Source of the DNA: Prorocentrum cordatum
Lineage: Eukaryota > Sar > Dinophyceae > Prorocentrales > Prorocentraceae
Direction: 5' to 3'
Length of the DNA: 64,000 nucleotides
Assembly: GCA_963575745.1 (NCBI GenBank)
Contig: CAUYUJ010016891.1
Span: 152,144-216,143 of the forward strand
Shown here: in pieces, positions 17,256 to 27,168 of the stretch
Layout of the letters: each line of letters starts with the position of its first letter
Numbering within the stretch: position 1 is the stretch's first letter
The notes under the pieces: model-generated
The model's database searches: none
What the model saw: only the letters and a program-made list of their open reading frames with translations
What the model was told of the DNA's origin: nothing
Position numbers and translations under genes: made by a program

Positions 17256-20200
17256 ATCCTGCACCCAGGGCTGGGGAATTCGGCGTCCTTCGAGGCGATG
17301 AGCGTCTTCACCGACAGCGCGAACGCCATGGTGGCGCTCCACGTCTTCGTCGTGTGGAAGTACCACGTCTCGGGCGTTGCTGACTGTGCCCCTGGCCCAA
17401 TGGCCCCCAGCTTTTCGCTCCATTTTGGAGCCCCTGGGACCCCCTGTGCCTCGTGAAGGGTGCTCTGGAGGCCGTGGGGGCCTCCCTGCCTTGAGCCAGG
17501 GGCACTTCTAGCAGCACCCGCGCGTCTTCCTGCGCGACGCGCTGATGGCCCGGCACGTCACCAGGATCGCGCTGGAGAGGCCGCCCCCCAGGGAAGACCC
17601 CACGGCGAGCCTGCCAGGCCCCGTGCCAGACTTCAGTCGGGCACGTCCCTCTACAGGAGGAGTGCTCAAAAACAGTCAAAACATAGGCTGGGGACGATTT
17701 CTCGAGTATTTTTCCACTACTTCTGAATATTTGTGGTCTAATTTCCATTTTCCGCCCAAAACCTGCCTGTAGGAGGACATGCCCGACCAAATGCCAGACG
17801 CGCCGTGCAGCCCGGGGCCGCCGGGGGGCCCCGCGGCTGGCGCGGCGGCGGCGCCGGCGCCGCTGCTCGCCGGCGCCGGGGCGGAGCCGCTCGCAGTGCT
17901 CGTGGAGACCGGGCCGTGGGCCCGCCGGCTGGAGCTCAGGTGCGGGCCCCGAAAACACGCGCCAGCACCACCTCCATCCAGAGCCCCGAATCGTCAGGGG
18001 TAACTCGGGTCAGGGCTAACTCGGTCTCGTGTTTCGGGATGCCGAGCCCGAGTTGCCCCGGGCCCGGGTTGCCTCGGATAGTTCAGGCGTGCAGAGCCCC
18101 AAATCATGAGGGGTAATTCGGGTCATGGCTAACTCGGGTCTGTTTTTTCGGGAATCCAAGCCCGAGTTACCCCAGGCTCGAGTTACCCCGGATAACCCGG
18201 GCGCCCAATCCATTCCCTCTCGCTCTGCCCTGCTCTCTCTTCTTTAGGGGAGCGAAGAATGACGTAAACATGAAAACTCGGAGGTCCGCGCGGACTTCTC
18301 GGATCGGCGCTGGGCCCCCCCGGCGGCGCCTCTGGCGCCGCCCTTGGCGCGCTCCGCGCGCCAGGGAGGGCGGTCCAGCGCTGACCACAACCTCCATCCC
18401 CCTCCCTTCTCTGCCCTTCGCTCTCTCTTCTCCCGTGCCCCGGGGAGGGAGGCGGTGAGGGAGCTGGTGGTGGTGGTGTACAGCCAACCCACGCAGGAAG
18501 GATGGGCAGCCGCCCCAAGAGCACCCCTGCATCCCTGCCTGCTCGGCCCATCCTCGGCCACTCTCGTTGGCCAGCCTCGTTCGAGAAACGCTAAAACATG
18601 GCCGTCCGAGGCCCTCGCATGCTCACTCCTCGTCCATTCTCCTCCTCCTCCTCCTCCTCCTCCGCCTCCCTCTCCTCCTCCTCCTCATCCTCCTCCTCCT
18701 CCTTCTCCTAATTACCTCCTCCTTGTGATTCGAGCTGGCCCCCCGCAGGAGGCCCGCGCCGCCGGGCCCCGCGGCAGGCCCCGAGGGCGGTGGCGCCGCC
18801 CCGGAGGGGCAGCGCCCGACGCCATTTGGGCAGCTGCTGCAGGTGTCAAGCAGTGGCGAATTGTCCAGGAGGAGGAGGAGGAGGAGGAGGAGGGGGAGGA
18901 GGAGGAGGAGGAGGAGGAGGAGCAGGATGGCTTCCCTATGGGCCCACCAAAGAAGGTTCTAAGAACCTTTGGTGGTCTGCACGAAATAATCTTAGAGCAT
19001 TTCTGGCCGAGACTGGTCTTGCTTAAACCTATCGGTTCATGTTCTAAGAACATTGTTCCCTACTTAGGCTCTGCCTGGAGGGTTCTTACTCGCTGGGCTT
19101 AAAGGGGCCGGGCAGTGTTCCTCGCCCCGGGCGGTTCCCCCAGTATCCGCCCCGCGGTTCCCCCAGTTGCGCCCCCTTAGCTTAGTTTTGCTTATCTCAG
19201 CCTAGCTTGACTTAGCCTACCTTAGCTTAGCGTAGCTTAGCTTAGCCTAGCCTAGCTTAGCTTAGCTTAGCTTAGCCTAGCCTAGCTTAGCTTAGCTTAG
19301 CTTAGCTCAGCTTAGCTTAACGCAGCGCAGCGCAGCATTATCATAACATAATATAGCATAGCACATCATACCATATCCTAACATATCATATCGACTAATA
19401 GCATAGTACAGCATATCATAGCGCAACGTACCGCAACAAATCATAGCATATCATATCATATCATAGCATGGTATAACGCAGCATACCATATGATATCATT
19501 TCATAACATATTATATCATAGCCTGGCATAGCACAGCACAGCATAACATATCATAGCATATCACGATCATATCATATCATAGCATGTCATATCATAGCGC
19601 AGTATATCATCTCATATCATATCATATCATACCATACCATAGCATAGCATAGTATAGCGCATCATAGCATATCATAGCATAGCCTAGCACAGCATAGCAT
19701 GCGACGATGAGGAGAAGAAGGAGGACGGCGTTTACCGTTACTACTACTAGTGCTCTTCTCGGGGTTCCAACTCCTAGGTAGGGTCGCCCTGGGGTATTTT
19801 TTTGTTCTAGAGCATGTTTGGGTTCTGGTAGTATCTCGTCGTAGGCCTATAGTAATGCCGGGACGGTCGGTCCCTGCTCCAAGGTGGGCGTGCTGCACGT
19901 CGACCGGCTCGGCGGGGAGACCCTGGACCCCGCGGCGCTGCGGGAGCTGCTCGGCGGGGACCTGCAGATAGCCAAGGATCGGGGGCGGCCAAGAGGGGGT
20001 TGATGGTGATGACCATGACGGTGCCCGAAATTTGGGTGTTCGGGTTGGGTCGGGGTGGTCTGGTAGGTAGTTAAGGGTCACCGCCCACCAAACCACCACA
20101 ACCCAACCCGAAGGCTCCAATTTTCCCTCCATTCCCAGTTGGGAGGATTCGGGAAACATTGGAATAACACATATGGAACCCGATCCCCCCCAACCCGAAA

Positions 20201-20645
20201 TTTGGGGGTGTTCGGGTTGGGTTGGGGTGGTTTGTCAGGTAGTCAAGGGGGGAAGGATATCATGGCCGGCGCCATGATACTTCCCCGGGTGTCACAGCCT
20301 CCTCTCCGTGTTTCAACACGTCTCCTGGTCCCCCCCCCCTCACCCGTGCAAATGCCTCGGGCCATGATTTGAGAACCTCCCTCTTGGACGCCCCCCTCTT
20401 GGATGCCCCGAAAGGAGGAGGTGGAAGTGGACCTGCTCTCCGCCAGGGAGGCGTACGTGGACGCGGAAAGGCTGGCGCCGTTCCTGATGGAAGCTTCCGG
20501 CGACGCCTTCGCCCGGCAGCTCGCGGGGAGCCCCTGGCTGCTGAACCTGATGCAGTTCCGGGGGGACCGCCTGATGAGCATGTTCGGCTTGCTCGCGCTC
20601 GCGATGGGCTCTGGCTCCGTGGGGCTGTGGGCGGTGCGCAGATGA
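17256..20645 (+). CDS. Six-exon gene of unknown function, with introns formed by TIR elements
   Basis: Exons 17256-17375, 17512-17631, 17798-17939 (limits depend on In-E), 18749-18842, 19884-19976 and 20415-20645 join in phase. Characteristic pieces in order: ILHPGLGNSASFEAMSVF, MVALHVFVVWKYHVSG, QHPRVFLRDALMARHVTRI, AEPLAVLVETGPWARRLEL, EGQRPTPFGQLLQ, VGVLHVDRLGGETLDPAAL, EEVEVDLLSAREAYVDAERL, RLMSMFGLLALAMGSGSVGL, then TGA at 20643-20645. Splice sites seen: GGGC/GTTGCT-TTCTAG (17376-17511), CTCAG/GTGCGG-CCGCAG, TGCAG/GTGTCA-TCCAAG, and GCCAAG/GATCGG-CGAAAG (a GA-AG intron). Intron 2 holds In-E, intron 4 the AGCTT cassette, intron 5 two nested elements. The 5' end lies upstream; a hydrophobic C-terminal segment suggests a membrane anchor. 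Family not recognised. A GT inside the last codons (GGGCG/GTGCGC) leaves open that the gene continues. Confidence 0.6.
17632..17791 (+). mobile_element. Introner-like TIR element In-E
   Basis: TTCAGTCGGGCACGTCCC with CTACAGGAGGAG on the left, GGAGGACATGCCCGACCAAA on the right, perfect 8-bp duplication TGCCAGAC (17624-17631 and 17792-17799). It lies in coding sequence: the frame before (LPGPVPD) and after (APCSPGPPGG) is the same. A GT-AG intron 17636-17797 (TTCA/GTCGGGC to AATGCCAG/AC) is 162 nt and keeps the frame. Confidence 0.8.
17987..18212 (+). repeat. Two tandem 110-115 bp units with inverted structure
   Basis: Each unit has GGGGTAA-TCGGGTCA-GGCTAACTCGG, a T-rich centre (TTTCGGGA), then AGCCCGAGTT-CCCC; it reads almost the same on both strands. 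Located in intron 3 of the gene above. Confidence 0.65.
18262..18366 (+). repeat. TCCGCGCGGAC element, left half
   Basis: TAAACATGAAAACTCGGAGG then TCCGCGCGGACTTCTCGGA and a GGCGCC-rich core ending GCGCGCTCCGCGCGCCAGG. The right arm is missing. The interval 18367-18748 also holds a TCC array at 18645-18715; a frame through 18440-18500 (AVRELVVVVYSQPTQEGWAA) may be an extra exon. Confidence 0.5.
18872..18925. repeat. (GGA)n array
   Basis: Short GGA array in intron 4. Confidence 0.9.
18945..18980. repeat. Long near-perfect palindrome
   Basis: CCACCAAAGAAGGTTCT followed by AAGAACCTTTGGTGG forms a stem of about 15 bp with almost no loop. Confidence 0.75.
19056..19796 (+). mobile_element. AGCTT-array cassette, copy 1
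   Basis: The left flank (TTCCCTACTTAGGCTCTGCC, GGGTTCTTACT, AAAGGGGCCGGGCAGTGTT, CGGTTCCCCCAGT twice, GTTGCGCCCCC) leads into TTAGC-type repeats (19175-19330), then ATCAT/AGCAT-type repeats to about 19700, then the right flank (TACTACTA, GTTCCAACTCCTAGGTAGGG, TCGCCCTGGGG). The whole layout recurs reversed at 45446-46101. No ORF of its own and no clear TIR. Confidence 0.65.
19977..20414 (+). mobile_element. GGGGGCGGC TIR element forming a GA-AG intron, with nested element
   Basis: The left end GATCGGGGGCGGCCAAGAGG directly follows exon 5 (ATAGCCAAG) and the right end CCTCTTGGATGCCCCGAAAG directly precedes exon 6 (GAGGAGGTGG). AAGGA flanks both ends. Excision from GATCGG to GAAAG joins DLQIAK to EEVEVD in phase 0. 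Its interior matches 10393-10573 (GGCCATGAT words), but is interrupted by element X sequences at about 20018-20248. Confidence 0.7.
20078..20245 (+). mobile_element. AACCCAACCCGAA TIR element X2, nested
   Basis: The left end TCACCGCCCACCAAACCACC, CAACCCAACCCGAAGG, and the right end GTTCGGGTTGGGTTGGGGTG, TTTGTCAGGTAGT match X1. A second right end alone (CCCGAAATTTGGGTG to GGTAGGTAG, about 20022-20070) lies just before it. TTAAGGG and TCAAGGG flank it. Confidence 0.65.
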
Positions 20646-20757
20646 CTCCCGAAGCTCGGCATGAAGCGACGACACTGTACATACGACGTGCGGCATTTGC
20701 CGCTCCTCTGGGGAGCATCTTGCGCCCGGTCACGTTTTCTGTACCCACCGTCGTCTG

Positions 20758-21420
20758 TCAGATTCTGTGCAGATGTGATTGCCGTGGGAAAAACACATTT
20801 CGCCATGGAGCAAACGGGTCTTGAGGGAATCGGGTCCCGAGTCGTCTTGTCGTTTCCAGGGTCTCTCTATCGGGGCCCCCCTGGGCTCCAGTGCGCAGCA
20901 TGAGTGCTCTTCTCCCCTCCCCCCCGAAGACGTGTCGAGAGTGTCCCACCCTCTCCGTGCATTGTGCTTGCACAGAGGATTTCCTAAGTTGACATCTCTT
21001 ACAGTCAAAACTCATAGTAAGGACGCACGGATGTCCTTTGGGTAGCCTTGCGTCCTTGCCTCTTGCGGCCCGTCCTTCGCGGTTTTCTCTGGCCAGCCTT
21101 TGAGGGCGTTGGCAGTCCGCCGCCCCAAAAGTGCCATTTTCGGCGTCGAAGGCGTTCTCCCCGCCCGTCGTTACTGCAGACTCCGACGGCAGGTGTTTCT
21201 CCAATCCGAGCGTTTTTGGTCCTTCCAAAGTGTTGCTCCCGCTGCAGCGTGGGCCTCGTTTTAGGATCGCGGCTCTGCTCCCGTCGCTCAGAATGGCGCT
21301 CTCGCCCCAGCGCGGGCCACTTTTCTGGATCCGAGCCATTCGCCCTTCCTCATCACTGTCGCCCACCTCTTTTCCCCCCCTCCGCCTCCCTGGTTCTCCC
21401 GCGACAGCCGCTCCTGCCAC
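20758..21420 (-). CDS. Minus-strand ORF of uncertain reality
   Basis: A 220-codon frame, relatively free of low complexity, with pieces such as GRMARIQKSGPRWGESAILS, GLEKHLPSESAVTTGGENAF and SFDCKRCQLRKSSVQAQC. It contains a degenerate internal duplication (SGPRWGESAILSDGSR against RGPRCSGSNTLEGP). Its C-terminal third overlaps repeat Q copy 2, which argues against a conserved protein. No family recognised. Confidence 0.22.
   Translation of the reverse strand: MAGAAVAGEPGRRRGGKEVGDSDEEGRMARIQKSGPRWGESAILSDGSRAAILKRGPRCSGSNTLEGPKTLGLEKHLPSESAVTTGGENAFDAENGTFGAADCQRPQRLARENREGRAARGKDARLPKGHPCVLTMSFDCKRCQLRKSSVQAQCTERVGHSRHVFGGEGRRALMLRTGAQGGPDRETLETTRRLGTRFPQDPFAPWRNVFFPRQSHLHRI
20787..20896 (+). 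repeat. Interspersed repeat Q, copy 2
   Basis: TGGGAAAAACACATTTCGCC, GGGTCTTGAGGGAATCGGG, TCTATCGGGGCCCCCCTGGG: homologous to 10577-10690. In both places it follows a GGGGGCGGC element on the right. Confidence 0.55.
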
Positions 21421-21439
21421 TCCAGTTCCCGCTGCTGTT

Positions 21440-21675
21440 CGCCCTCGTCCTCCTTTCCCTCCTCCTCCTTCTCCTCCTGCTCATCCTCCTGCTCATCCGC
21501 AACCTTCTCCTCCTCCTCCTCCTCCTCCTTCGCCTCCTCCTCCTCCTCCCCCTCCTCCTCCTCCTCCTCCTCCCCCTCCTCCTCCTCCTCCTCCTCCTCC
21601 TCCTCCTCCTCCTCCCCCTCCTCCTCCTCCCCCTCCTCCTCCTCCTCCTCCTCCTCCCCCTTCTCTTCCCCCTTC
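21440..21675. repeat. (TCC)n array
   Basis: Long TCC array with CCC and TGC interruptions. Confidence 0.95.
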
Positions 21676-21689
21676 TCTTACTGCGAAGG

Positions 21690-22815
21690 CCTTACGGCCG
21701 ACCCTGAAGGCTGGACATTCCCTGGGACCCCCGCTGGCGACCCCCCCCCGAGGACCCGCTGGGACCCCCTGGGGGCTGTATTCCGACCCCGGACGCCCCC
21801 TCCTTCCCCTCCCCCCCCCCACCAGACAGGGAAGGGGTAACGGGAAGGGGCTTCTTTTCGCAATCGCTACGACGCTCTTTCTTCTTCATCAGTTCTCTTG
21901 GGACTGGCGACGACGACGACGACGACGCCAGCGTCTTCACACGTTGAAGATTCGTCGGATTTACCCAGCTCCCATTTTAGCATGATGGGGTCTTTTTTTC
22001 AGGTCTGCTGTGATCCGCGTCCGCGGATAGTGACAAAACAGCGCAATGGACAGGGATGGGTGGGATGGGGTAGGATGCCAGATATGGCGCGAGCGTACCT
22101 AGCTTGCTTCTTCCCGCTCTGCCCTCTCATTCTCTTTTCTTCTCTCCCTCCAGCCCCTTCGCCCCCTCCTCCTCGTCATGCTCCTTGAACAAGAATCTCC
22201 ATCACTCTCAGCTTCGCTGCGTGCGCTTCACAGTGCTGGCGTGCAGACGACGACATTTTTTTATAGTTTTGTTTCGAGTTCTCACTTCTTGGGGGTACTT
22301 TTTGTTGATCCCCCCTTCGGTGCGCCTTGTTTTTCAATTGAAGTCCGTCCCCCGATGCTCGCACCCAATCGTTCGTCTGAAAAATGTCGGAGACTCAAAC
22401 TCAGACAACAACGGCTCCCGCCTGAGACTTCTCGCATCTTGTGCTGGAATCGCGTTCTTGATAGAGAGTCCCTCGTAGTTTATTCAAGGGGCTTACGCCA
22501 TTCCGCCGACCCACACGAGGAGTGAGTGTTTGAGACGATCGTGGAAGCTATATCTTGGCTCAGAAGCCTCTTGGATGAATATGGGGATCTTGGGCTGCCT
22601 CTCTGGAGCCTCTTAGAATATCTTGGGGGCATGTGGGTGGGGTTTTAGGGCCGATTCCAGAAGTGGTGCCCTTGCCTGGACCATTCTCATCACCCACTCA
22701 GACCTCGCGCTCTCGCCGCTCTGGAACCGTGCTCTCGCTCATGCCTTCTTAACAACTTCCTTGCCTGAGACCCCGTCTTTCAATCCACAAGCCGGATCCG
22801 CGATCTGTTGCCCCG
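21690..22815. other. No recognisable gene
   Basis: Mixed sequence; a short (GAC)n run at 21909-21930. Open frames here are short and do not suggest a family. Confidence 0.4.
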
Positions 22816-22819
22816 CTCG

Positions 22820-23125
22820 CCCGACCCGCTTGATAGGGTCCGCCTGCCCGACCCGCCCGTTTTCACGGGGCCGCCCGCCCGACCCACCCGTGATCAGGGT
22901 CCTTTTGGTCGATATTGCTTGGAGATCCGCCCCTGCCCGAGCTCCGCCCGCCCGACCCGCTTGCTGTCGGCCGCCCGCTGATGGGCCCGCCCGTCAGGGC
23001 CTGCCCGGCCGACCCGCCCGTTGTCAGGGTCCGCTGGGTCGACGTTGCTGGAGATCCGCCCCTGCCCGATCGGCCTTCGTTAGGGTCCGCGCTCGTCCTG
23101 CGCTTCAGGGTCCGCGGGCCCGACC
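22820..23125 (+). repeat. CCCGACCCGCCCG minisatellite
   Basis: Degenerate CCCGCCCGACCCGC units; a larger block GTCAGGGTCC-TGGTCGA-TTGCTGGAGATCCGCCCCTG occurs twice about 145 bp apart (22890 and 23030). 23126-23590 holds nothing recognised. Confidence 0.65.
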
Positions 23126-23593
23126 CTGTCGTCTTACCCGACTTGGGTTTCACCCAAGAGCTGGCACGAAGACAGCCAGCACCCTAAGGGGTACGATCAC
23201 AAACGAAGAGAGTGAGATTCCAGGGCTTGGGGTGTATATGTTGAACGACACTCGGGCAATCAAGAGCGATCAGTCTTACAATCATTGCTGTGGCTGCTGC
23301 TGCTGCAGTTGTTGTTCAAGTCTTGTGTGAGCTTTTGGAGGGCGCAGAAGAATCTGGCGTTGTCCAGTTCCCATGTTCAGGGGCAAGGCGATGCAGCGAC
23401 TAGGATTCCATATCATCCATGTCCTGGAGCACCTCAAGCTAAGAGTGAAACTGCAGCAGACACATCTATTCACGGCTAGTCCGAGGTGCCTCTGTGCCCA
23501 GCTCCGAAAACGCTTCGATCGAGGGGCTTACTCCAGTAGATGATGACTGGTGCGGGTGGCACTCAAGCTTGCTCGGTGGAAGTTTGCAGATAA

Positions 23594-24178
23594 CGATGTG
23601 ACCCTGATTGCGTGCGACCAGAAGTCTTTTCGAGATGCTACAGCGATGTTGCCCGCCCAGGGCGGCGTCCGCTTACCCCCGCACGCCGTACACTGATTCG
23701 GTCATCCGTCGCCAGATGCGGCGCGCAAGGGGGGCGCGATCGCGAATCCGTCGCAGTACATCACAGGCCGGCTGGGCTCTGCGTGGAGATGCCGCCATCG
23801 GTGCGCTCCTACCTCCTTCTAAACCTGGAAGATTCGGAAGAAGATCTGGTGCGACTGCTCGGGGGATGTCGGGCACAGCCCTCCCTTCCTGCTCCTCCCT
23901 CCTCCTCCTCCTCCTCCTCCTCCTCCTCCTCCTACTACTCTTCCTCGAACCGCCAATCGTGTCTGGCTAACGAATATGCGGCGCGTGGAGGGTCAACCCA
24001 GAGGGTGCTCCCACGCTGGGTCGAGGGGGCGTCGGCGAACCCGCGTGCCAGACGCCGCCCGCGAGGTAGAGACGATGACGACGACGAGATTGGCGACGAC
24101 GACGAGGTCGACAGAATCGACGACGACGACGACGAGGTCGACGACGACGACGACGAGGATGACCCCCTGACGAGTTGA
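23594..24178 (+). CDS. ORF with serine tract and acidic C-terminal tail
   Basis: The open frame runs from after an in-frame TAA at 23591 to a TGA at 24176-24178. The first ATG in frame is 23789, giving 129 residues; conserved-looking sequence before it (RPEVFSRCYSDVARPGRRPL) suggests either a non-ATG exon start or an upstream exon. From the ATG: a helix-like start (MPPSVRSYLLLNLEDSEEDL), a Ser/Tyr tract encoded by a TCC array at 23890-23940, a basic linker (RARRRPRGR), then an almost pure Asp/Glu tail (DDDDDEIGDDDEVDRIDDD and more) ending DDPLTS. Acidic tails occur in many nucleic-acid and chromatin proteins, but no domain is identified. Simple repeats inside the frame make its protein status uncertain. 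Confidence 0.4.
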   Translation, partial: RCDPDCVRPEVFSRCYSDVARPGRRPLTPARRTLIRSSVARCGAQGGRDRESVAVHHRPAGLCVEMPPSVRSYLLLNLEDSEEDLVRLLGGCRAQPSLPAPPSSSSSSSSSSSYYSSSNRQSCLANEYAARGGSTQRVLPRWVEGASANPRARRRPRGRDDDDDEIGDDDEVDRIDDDDDEVDDDDDEDDPLTS

Positions 24179-24179
24179 C

Positions 24180-24850
24180 GCTGGTGCCCGGCCTTGAGCA
24201 GGAGCCTCCCTCTTCCCCTCAAGCCGCGCGGACCTCCGATCGTTTACGTCTGAGGCGATCTGCATTTCGCCATTGTGAGCTGGAAGTCTCTCGTGCGGCG
24301 GACGCTCAAGGCGGAGCGTCCGCTCGGGGCTCGTTTTTTCGGGCCCCGAGGCCCCACAGAGCGCACCACATGGCGCGACGAATCCACAATCACGGGAGGT
24401 GAGCTCGGCCACAGTCGATGTTCACAATTCTGGGGGGGTGTTGTTTTTACAGTTTTCAGTCGTTCGCTTTTCGGCCAACCAGAACGGAACAGCGACGGCA
24501 GCCCCAAACCACGACAGTACAACACGGAACCGGACCGAAAACGGCGCGAACGAGAGAATCTCACAGCTGGAACACACGGACCCCAAAACGGGAGAAACAG
24601 ATCTCGACTTCCAAGACGACGACGAGCAAAAAAGCTCCAGCGTTGTTTACATCATCTGTGGGCTCGGCAGCCCCTGGCAGCCCCCGAGAGCGGAGACGTC
24701 CATTCGCGAGTGTACGGTGCGCGCGGTGTCGGCAATACTGGGGCCCGCGTCGTCGAGAAGCTGCCAGTTTGCATCCCTGGGAGGCGCCGGAATGCTTTTG
24801 ATCCCCGTGCAGCCGGCGAACCTAGCCTCCAGATCTGCATTCCGCAGACG
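24180..24850. other. No certain gene
   Basis: A plus frame through 24275-24400 is open but poorly supported. GCGCGGACCTCCGATCGTTTACG at 24226 is a fragment of the TCCGCGCGGAC family right end. Confidence 0.35.
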
Positions 24851-24854
24851 ACCT

Positions 24855-25008
24855 CCTACTCCTCCTACTCCTCCTCCTCCTCCTCCTCCATCTTCTCCTC
24901 CTCCTCCTCCCTCCTCCCTCCTCCCTCCTCCCTCATCCCTCCTCCCTCCCCCTCTTCCTCCTCCTTCTCCTCCTCCTCCTCCTCCTTCTCCTCCTCGTCG
25001 GGTCCCCC
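24855..25008. repeat. (TCC)n array
   Basis: TCC array with CTCC interruptions. Confidence 0.9.
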
Positions 25009-25055
25009 AGGGGGAAACCGTGCAAGTGTGGATGCAAGCGCCGTGGTTCCCTCAG

Positions 25056-25179
25056 ACCCTCCCCTCGGGAGCAGGCCGCCGCCAACATCTTCAACTGCCC
25101 CAGGGTCGTGCCTGGCAACGTGCCCGCGGCGAAGAGGCCTCGCGACTCCGGGCCTCCCTCGCCGAGCGCGTTCCACTAG
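25056..25179 (+). CDS. Terminal exon of unknown gene
   Basis: After the acceptor GTTCCCTCAG the frame reads PSPREQAAANIFNCPRVVPG then NVPAAKRPRDSGPPSPSAFH and stops at TAG (25177-25179). Codons are mainly G- or C-ending, and the alternative frames give lower-quality peptides. KRPRDSGPPSP resembles a basic, Ser/Pro-rich tail such as a nuclear localisation segment. The exon would begin with one nucleotide completing a split codon. The upstream exon is not identified. Confidence 0.5.
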
Positions 25180-25206
25180 TCGCAAAGTGCCTTTGTGTAA
25201 TGGATC

Positions 25207-25794
25207 GTGGATCTCCCGCTCAAGGGAGGAAAAACCACCCTGACCGGACAATGGGCGTTTACTAAACGGCCCTGGGCGTTGCTTGAACAGCCCTGCCCTG
25301 TTCGATTCCTTCTTCAGGCGCGTTTGCTGAAGGCCTCGCGTGTCGGGGTGGTTATTTTTTGGGTGGATTTTCTGCCCTCGACCCGCGGCGGATCCAGGCC
25401 ATTTGCGAGTAGTTACTCTGCGAGTAGTGGACTGCGCTTGTCTACTCCCGAACGAGGTCCGAGCAGGTGGGGTGGGAGGATCGCGCCGCACCGCCGATGC
25501 ATCGGTTTTTCTCGGCGCCGACCCTTTTTCTGCGCGGACCCCACTGGAGAGGCTTCTATCGACGGCGACCGTGCAGCTCGGGCGATAGGGAGCATCTGGA
25601 GGCCCCTTGGTGGTGGGCCTCCGGAGGAGACCTCCAGTGGGAGGGGGAGGGGGATCATCGAGGGAAGGAGCACGATGACCTCGACCAGGATGTCGCGGCC
25701 TCTTGTCGACACCGATCCTTGTCATGGTCCATGCCTGCCGTCGCTGATCCGCGAGGATGGTCCTCGACTCGACGATGTCCAAGATGCACGATGA
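25207..25794 (+). CDS. Open frame of uncertain reality
   Basis: A 195-codon frame without ATG start. The best stretches are FTKRPWALLEQPCPVRFLLQ and the C-terminal STRMSRPLVDTDPCHGPCLP with a stop at 25794. Near 25450-25500 the sequence is homologous at DNA level to 8840-8890 (GTGGG-GGAGG-TCGCGCCGCAC), so part of it is repeat. No family recognised. Confidence 0.25.
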   Translation: MDLPLKGGKTTLTGQWAFTKRPWALLEQPCPVRFLLQARLLKASRVGVVIFWVDFLPSTRGGSRPFASSYSASSGLRLSTPERGPSRWGGRIAPHRRCIGFSRRRPFFCADPTGEASIDGDRAARAIGSIWRPLGGGPPEETSSGRGRGIIEGRSTMTSTRMSRPLVDTDPCHGPCLPSLIREDGPRLDDVQDAR

Positions 25795-25849
25795 CCAGGA
25801 TCGGCACCGACGTTTCCGCGTTCAGTCTGGGCCATGGCCATCATTTTCT

Positions 25850-26058
25850 TTACCTCCAGGTGAGGGTAGTGATGGTGGCGGTGATGGTGTTGGTGATTGT
25901 GATTGTTGTTGTGATTGTGATGGTGGTAGTGGTGGTGGTGATGATCCTGATGATGCTGATGCTGATTGATGGCGGTGCTGCTGCTGATGGTGATGAGGAT
26001 GCTGATGATGCTGATGAGGATGATGACGATGATTATGAAGGTAGGGACGGCGATGACC

Positions 26059-26121
<63 letters not shown>

Positions 26122-26937
26122 TATGATGATGAGGATGAGGATGAGGATGAGGATGATGATGGAGGATGAGGATGAGGATTAGCATGAGGATGATGATGAT
26201 GCTGATGATGATGATTATTTGTATGATTATTATTATTATTTTTATTATTCTTTTCGACATTCTTACTCTTATGATGCTGATGATGATGGTGATGGTGGTG
26301 GTGGCGATGATGATGCTGATGATGATGATGCTGATGACGACGACGATGTCTATGATGATGCTGATGATGATAATGATGATACTGATGCTGATGATGATGC
26401 TGATGTTGATGATGATGCTGGTGGTGATGATGATGATGGTGGTGGTGGAGATCATGACGACGACAACGAGGACGAGGACGAGGACGAAGTCGAGCAGGAG
26501 GACGTGGAGGAGGGATGATGATGTGATGCTGATGTTGATGCTGTTGATGCTGATGATGATGACGACGACAATGATGCTGATTATGATGCTGATGCTGATG
26601 ATGATGATGTTGATGATGATGCTGATGATTCTGATGATGCTGATGATTCTGATGCTGCTGATGATGCTGATGATGATTCTGATGGTGATGATGCTGATAA
26701 TGATGATGATGCTGATGATGATGTTGATGATGATAATGAATATTATGATGATGGTAATGAGGATGATGATGGAGGATGAGGATGAGGAGGATGATGATGC
26801 TTATGATGATGGTGATGCAGCTGATGTTGATGATGCTGATGATCCTGATGCTGCTGCTGCTGCTGACGATGATGATGTTGCTGCTACTGATGATGCTGCT
26901 GCTGCTGACGATGATGAGGATGACGATGAGGATGGGA

Positions 26938-26970
<33 letters not shown>

Positions 26971-27121
26971 CTGATGATGATGATGATGATGATGATGCTG
27001 ATGATGATGATGATGATGAGGAGGATGAGGATGAGGATGAGGATGAGGATGAGGCTGATGATGGTGGTGGTGGTGGTGATGATGCCGCTGCTGATGATGA
27101 TGATGATGATGATGATGATGC

Positions 27122-27168
<47 letters not shown>

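Noticed and set aside
17256-17375. Divergent histone H2B (HPGLGNSASFEAMSV resembles the H2B HPDTGISSKAMS segment)
   Set aside because: The resemblance is limited to a few residues with an insertion; the following exons do not resemble a histone and the protein is far too long.
21131-21985. 284-codon Pro-rich plus ORF
   Set aside because: More than a third is a TCC array, and the remainder is the shadow of a minus frame of equal quality.
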